A stretch of 64,000 nucleotides of DNA, taken from assembly GCF_014905175.1 (NCBI RefSeq), contig NC_057791.1, positions 5,146,001 to 5,210,000 on the forward strand, given 5' to 3'. Under the pieces are notes generated by a model. It was not told where the DNA came from. It did no database searches and was given only the letters and a program-made list of their open reading frames with translations. This DNA is from Aphidius gifuensis (taxonomy: Eukaryota > Arthropoda > Insecta > Hymenoptera > Braconidae). The position numbers and the translations under genes were made by a program. Of this stretch, positions 61,501 through 64,000 are shown piece after piece; within the stretch, counting starts at the first letter, position 1, and the number at the start of each line of letters is the position of its first letter.

Positions 61501-61843
61501 CAAGATTTGTTAAATTAGCAAAAGCATATGGCTCAATTGAGATATTTTTAACAGGTAAATCCAGTTTTAAAATTGTCAATGATGGAAATTCATCACTAAA
61601 TACATAATTTTCAATGGTATTACTGCCAATATCACTTGTTACTTGAATTTCTTTCATTTCGTTTAAAAATTGCACGTTTTTTGGCAGATGATATGTCCAT
61701 CCGTTGACTGAACATTGAAACTCATTCTTGTTAGATTCTTCTTGGCAGGAAACAAGATCTTTGTCGATTCGATCGCAATTAATAATTGACAAACATATTA
61801 TTATAACATTTATTAATATCCACAACATTTGAATATTCTTCAT
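58580..61843 (-). CDS. Secreted LRR protein, array copy E
   Basis: Single exon of about 1087 codons from MKNIQMLWILINV at 61843; an ATG at 61855 would add four residues. Signal peptide, three LRR blocks and a Cys tail (SCEACPSMC) with the end KYFSPRLG, an exact Phe-Ser-Pro-Arg-Leu-Gly, followed by TAA. Block 2 differs most from B/C (SERCNCKYTCELVRRSNLK has an extra Cys). The block 2/3 boundary is nearly identical to copy D (VVVDKFIVITFLPDFLLPSR). Intact. Confidence 0.87.
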   Translation of the reverse strand: MKNIQMLWILINVIIICLSIINCDRIDKDLVSCQEESNKNEFQCSVNGWTYHLPKNVQFLNEMKEIQVTSDIGSNTIENYVFSDEFPSLTILKLDLPVKNISIEPYAFANLTNLENIEINSAIVLLNVDTFKDMPKLKSLKLQIINSTTANLIAVLKNHPSLTNLELLNHYTVDICNYQNDNNPLQLLKLQYTGGHLKALSNRCFKCLKYLTELIITKSNLTTLKPGIFDGLDDLITVSLVLNKQLTHIPSRVFNIKSLNTINLSYNSIKTINNRAFNLVEDNKLSSLNISYNQMEYIGWKMFENIKCDLIDLSRNNIHFIEDNAFKDSQIDIIFLFDNNIFNIKGYSLWGLKNKTIIFFDSRLDDIVVNPKNKDYLSSDVYNHTHCYPSKYNYFKICKTSNLTSLSLVMPIVPDTWQPNILEIQDNEISSIEENTFVNITITTLIIASTAKNFKITEKSFEGLSKLEYLELKTQRIKLNSHFLDHLKSLVTLEISATDSERCNCKYTCELVRRSNLKNLLISDAEKIAICKRDICIDRNTKILSLRYTHGWFTMLQHSDFFCLKKLEYLGVTNSSLIDIKPGSFVGLDKLTTLVLSSNKLTQIDQNTFENLTNLNSLILCDNKIDNIVNGAFRGKILSMLDLSYNKLTSISKNLFVDVIIRQLDLSNNKLITIEIGAFKTLSFETLNVDNNDELEGNLGIWSADETRIQAKCFTQAFFKICTKLNSLSSVNVVVDKFIVITFLPDFLLPSRKLELFDISSINRNAFKYSNVRSHFRTLTIHYTGGFEFMIFPESFEGLINLENLILNVGAIKLKKNLFVELKSLKYLKIGVIETSLYLSQILTDLKNLKTLQIVGNHSVGICQNSFSKEIPNSIIDIRYTTGTIDRLQENSLICVQQIEVFTITKTQLSTIEVGAFNLLNNLRYINLSFNKISLVSMNVFNNLKSLAVLLLNNNEIEDIDDEAFMLFDNKNFVLYNLSHNELTTIEENTFDSIKSDQLDLSYNKIRSIEAGAFTDSNIKDLYLFSNIDIYEVKTSWNVSASTNVHIKTSVFFDMYCLSNRKTESVISCEACPSMCIPLKYFSPRLG

Positions 61844-61932
61844 TTGAAATTTCACAGTGTTTTAATATTTTTAACTATGATTTATTTCGATTAATTGCAA
61901 ATATTTATTTACGATTCACGATATTGATGACT

Positions 61933-61979
61933 TGTACAAGATATAAAAAGAACTGGTATGTATGAAGCACAGGTTGAGC
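61933..61979 (-). promoter_or_regulatory. Conserved upstream block of LRR copy E
   Basis: TATA-like AGATATAAAAAG (on +) and the palindrome variant GCACAGGTTGAGC, at the same distance from the start as in copies B to D. Confidence 0.5.
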
Positions 61980-63176
61980 GTTCAATAGATTTTCAATTAT
62001 CAATCGGAAAGAACTAAAAAAAAAATTTGAGAACGAGGTATATTTACTTTCTTTTGTGATAAAAATTAAAATACATAAAATATTTAGTACATGAAATATA
62101 ACTGACTATAATGTGTTGATTCTTCATTTTTTTTTACTGATAAAGCCTGAATTATAGCTAAGATCATAAAAAAAAAAAACCAAAACAATTAAAGTTGAAG
62201 GATAAATTTATACAGCTTACCATTTATGAACAAAGTCGTTATCTAATTTCAAAGCATAAATATAAAAATATTTTTTATTTAAAATTATTCCTAAGAATTT
62301 GTTTCCAGTATAATATCATTTGAAAAAATACAAAATTATATGTTCAATGGTATTTTTAAAAACTATTTAATTAATCAATAAGATATAATTACATTGAGAA
62401 AATTTCAATTTAATATTAACAATTGATTGGTGGCAAAAAGAATTTTGTATTAATAATATAATGTTTGTTTTTCGTGTTTTACGTTCTTCAGACATCTAAT
62501 CTTCTTATTCAAATATGAAATATTATTAAACACAAATCCCCCAAAAAATTACGAGATTGTTGCGATGTACTGATTTTATAATCTTTAACATTAAAACATG
62601 TTTTACGTTTCAATTTATTTTTTAGTCCACGAAGATAACAAGTTAATATGTAAGTATAGTCTTAAATAAAACAAATAACACATAGATAATGGTGTAATAA
62701 TATAATATTTAAAACTAGTTCATGGATTGATCTTTGAATTTGTATATTATGATAATTTCAGGTTTTAAAATTAAAATATATTTTATTGTTGAATGTCGAG
62801 AATAATCATAATATCATTTGTTATATATTGTGTATTCATGAAAATAAAATTGTATGTGTATATGTGTATATAAAACTGTATATGATATATATGTATCTAT
62901 CAATTTTGATCGATATAAATACTCATCAAGCAAGCGATATAATAATAATTCATTTTTTGTGATTGATTCATATTTCGAACAGTAAACAAGATTACAATAT
63001 GTGTATATCAGCGAATTTCATAGATTTAGTAATTTGATTTATCTGATTAATACGGTATTCGTGCTGTAATAACTATAAAAAACCCAACAGTAAAATTATT
63101 TATTACTTTTTCAGTTTGGCTATAATAAAAGAAAATTATCATGTATTGTTTTTTATAAAAGCAATATTTTTTATAC
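61980..63176. other. Spacer between LRR copies E and F
   Basis: Upstream flank of E, the unit flank repeat at 62450-62700, and the 3' flank of F with CATCAAGCAAGCGATATAAT at 62925. No coding potential. Confidence 0.55.
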
Positions 63177-64000
63177 TTAACCGAGTCGTGGTGAAAAAAG
63201 ATACTTTGTAGGAACACACATGGATGGACATGCTTCACATGATAATACACTTTTTGTTTTTTGATTTGACAAGCAATACATATTGAAAAACATTAATGTT
63301 TTAATATAAACAACAGTAGATGAAGATACATTCCAAGCTTTCTTGACTTCGTATATATCAATATTCCTGAATAGATATAAATCTTTAATGTTAGAATCGG
63401 TAAATGCACCAGCTTCAATAGAACGAATTTTGTTGTACGACAAATCTAACTGATCGGATTTTATGCTATCAAAAGTATTCTCTTCAATAGTTGAGAGTTC
63501 GTTGTGACTCAAATTATACAAAACAAAATTTTTATTATCAAATAACATAAATGATTCGTCGTCGATGTCCTCAATTTCATTGTTATTTAATAAAAGTACA
63601 GCGAGACTCTTGAGATTATTAAATACATTCATTGAAACAAGAGATATTTTATTGAATGACAAGTTTATATATCGGAGATTATTTAGTAAATTAAATGCAC
63701 CAGCTTCAATTGTCGATAACTGTGTTTTGGTTATTGTAAATACTTCAATTTGTTGCACACAAATTAATGAATTTTCTTGTAGTCTATCAATTGCACCAGT
63801 TGTATAACGAATGTCGATTATTGAATTTGGTATATCTTTTGAAAATGAATTATGACAAATACCAACAGAATGATTACCAACAATTTGGAGAGTTTTTAAA
63901 TTTTCGAGATCTGTCAGTACTTGACTGAGATAAAAACTAGTTTCGATAACTTCGATTTTAAGATACTTCAAAGATTTAAGTTCAACAAATAAGTTTTTCT
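63177..64000 (-). CDS. Secreted LRR protein, array copy F (partial, runs off the window)
   Basis: Only the last 273 or so codons are inside the window: the C-terminal half of block 3, the Cys tail (SCEACPSMC) and the end YLFSPRLG followed by TAA. It matches copy E in the tail and in the DLENLKTLQIVGNHS segment, and copies B/C elsewhere. The frame is open to the window edge. The array therefore continues to the right. Confidence 0.85.
   Translation of the reverse strand, partial: KNLFVELKSLKYLKIEVIETSFYLSQVLTDLENLKTLQIVGNHSVGICHNSFSKDIPNSIIDIRYTTGAIDRLQENSLICVQQIEVFTITKTQLSTIEAGAFNLLNNLRYINLSFNKISLVSMNVFNNLKSLAVLLLNNNEIEDIDDESFMLFDNKNFVLYNLSHNELSTIEENTFDSIKSDQLDLSYNKIRSIEAGAFTDSNIKDLYLFRNIDIYEVKKAWNVSSSTVVYIKTLMFFNMYCLSNQKTKSVLSCEACPSMCVPTKYLFSPRLG

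Overview
This is an AT-rich nuclear sequence from an animal, most likely an insect. Genes are split by short introns, mostly GT-AG with AT-rich acceptors, and orthologues of conserved metazoan genes can be read through. The strong AT bias, the CG12163-type cathepsin with cystatin domains, and a tandem array of secreted leucine-rich-repeat (LRR) genes fit a parasitoid wasp. Aphidiine braconids such as Aphidius or Lysiphlebus are my best guess; that is inference, not something the sequence proves.

Left third (1-24000): a compact set of housekeeping genes. On + are PRPF39 (splicing), DLST (2-oxoglutarate dehydrogenase E2), Rpt2/PSMC1 (26S proteasome ATPase) and a centaurin-gamma/AGAP ArfGAP. On - are a multi-cystatin cathepsin F, YAE1, a pancreatic-lipase-family secreted lipase, and the kinetochore protein Zwilch. 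I built exon models by splicing in frame. Rpt2 begins with a one-codon exon followed by a GC-AG intron, and Zwilch carries a one-base homopolymer frameshift in its last third.

Middle (24000-37000): a dynamic accessory region. It holds a decaying gene with a C2H2-like zinc finger, an in-frame stop and two inserted CCCTGG-ended foldback elements. Next come an F-box/LRR gene whose last codons come from a small hairpin element and a small CxxC reading frame with a homopolymer frameshift. After these is a 595-residue protein with a paxillin-like LD motif and a C-terminal CVIM prenylation box. Its last two exons and 3' flank are duplicated in inverted orientation just upstream, where a collapsed intron creates a new reading frame with a hydrophobic N-terminus.

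Right (37000-64000): at least six tandem copies, all on the - strand, of a single-exon gene of about 1090 codons encoding a secreted LRR protein. Four are intact, one is a pseudogene, and one runs off the window. Each protein is three copies of a block of about 330 residues. Every copy ends exactly in Pro-Arg-Leu-Gly before the stop, and three of six read Phe-X-Pro-Arg-Leu-Gly, the form of an unprocessed pyrokinin/PBAN (FXPRL-amide) C-terminus. Copies share a promoter block with a TATA-like stretch and a near-palindrome. Mosaic identity points to gene conversion. Spacers carry a long-TIR MITE, a GAGACGAGA-rich foldback element, an ATT microsatellite, a promoter relic of a lost copy, and a fragment of an unrelated gene.
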